From positions 1-42,363 of the forward strand of contig NZ_BAJW01000031.1 of the NCBI RefSeq assembly GCF_000613905.1: 42,363 bases of DNA, read 5' to 3'. Source of the DNA: Acetobacter persici JCM 25330 (GTDB lineage Bacteria; Pseudomonadota; Alphaproteobacteria; Acetobacterales; Acetobacteraceae). The translations under genes and the position numbers were made by a program. A model generated the notes under the pieces. The model ran no database searches and was not told where the DNA came from. It saw only the letters and a program-made list of their open reading frames with translations. Positions 42,005 through 42,363 of this stretch are shown here, one piece after another (positions within the stretch are counted from its first letter, which is position 1; the number at the start of each line of letters is the position of its first letter).

Positions 42005-42363
42005 ATGATTCAGGATATGATGAGTGACGGTGCGTCTGTTGAAGAGACGCTGGAATTATGGGCGCGCTCGCTTCGGTCCGCCAAGGATCGGATGGCGCCG
42101 CTGTTCACGCAGAAGCGTGTTGCGGCTTCTGCGTGTGCCTTCCTTGACGTTCTGATTGGCAATGAACCACGCAAGACGGGATGGATGCGAGCGGAAGCCG
42201 CAGGAGATCCCGGTCCATGGCGGCAGTAGGCGCTTCTGGGGCGCGGGCACTGGGATGCCGATGCCCTTCGTGACGTCGTCAGGGATTATGTGATTGAGCA
42301 TCTGGGCACTGAAGAGGGCGTGCTGGTCATTGATGAGACCGGTTTTCTGAAGAAGGGTCAGGT
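42005..42363 (+). pseudogene. IS701-family transposase, N-terminal part with an in-frame stop
   Basis: The frame begins MIQDMMSDGASVEETLELWA and includes RMAPLFTQKRVAASACAFLD and GWMRAEAAGDPGPWRQ, a TAG at 42227-42229, then [20 protein letters not shown] and [14 protein letters not shown] at the window edge. This is the IS701 transposase order, with the first catalytic Asp in VIDETGFLK. In relatives the codon after PWRQ is a second Gln, so CAG to TAG is the likely change. Same frame continues after the stop, so the gene is otherwise sound here. It runs off the window. Confidence 0.85.

Overview
The window looks like a chromosomal or plasmid segment of an acetic acid bacterium (Alphaproteobacteria, Acetobacteraceae). 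The basis is GC-rich coding with alphaproteobacterial protein types, TonB-dependent receptors next to each catabolic block, and insertion-sequence remnants of the IS5/IS427, IS1182, IS66, IS481 and IS701 types that are common in this family. No rRNA, tRNA, CRISPR array or replication origin was seen. The genus call is inference.

Layout. (1) 1-1350: a gene-poor, decayed zone with an IS1182-type transposase stub, IS-end-like inverted repeats and a relic of an ECF sigma factor. (2) 1357-8345, plus strand: a two-cupin protein, a TonB-dependent receptor broken by a 1-nt frameshift, a HAD-type hydrolase, an MFS transporter and a PuuB-like FAD amine oxidase. (3) 8401-22680, minus strand: a long catabolic block. 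Read in its own direction it runs class III aminotransferase, three-subunit (2Fe-2S / FAD / FAD) dehydrogenase, second HAD hydrolase, peptide/opine-type ABC importer (binding protein, two permeases, fused double ATPase), succinate-semialdehyde-type dehydrogenase, Lrp-type regulator, GNAT acetyltransferase and a GhrA-like hydroxyacid dehydrogenase. (4) 22923-26693, plus strand, divergent from block 3: aldehyde dehydrogenase, M20 amidohydrolase and a tartrate/D-malate-type dehydrogenase. The divergent region carries three identical 10-bp direct repeats.

(5) 26795-28264: nested IS remnants. (6) 28420-39367: a compact unit that looks like the most interesting system here. A MarR-type regulator faces a tightly overlapping minus-strand operon of pxpB-pxpC-pxpA (5-oxoprolinase components), a biotin carrier protein, a biotin carboxylase and a second carrier-like protein whose biotinylation site has been lost. 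Divergent from it are an intact TonB receptor and DUF969, DUF979 and DUF2891 genes. Together they suggest outer-membrane capture, inner-membrane transport and biotin/ATP-dependent processing of 5-oxoproline (pyroglutamate) or a related lactam/amide. (7) 39368-42363: IS66 and Fic-gene remnants, an IS481 element with a clear 6-bp target duplication, and the start of an IS701-type element running off the window.

Blocks 2-4 look like a route for an amine, opine or amino-acid-derived compound: import, oxidation by FAD enzymes, transamination, aldehyde oxidation, then entry into central metabolism. Five 1-nt frameshifts hit four genes of blocks 2-3 (receptor, ATPase, binding protein, dehydrogenase alpha; the last has two). 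Either that pathway is decaying, or the assembly has indel errors; sequence alone cannot decide. Block 6 has no visible lesion.
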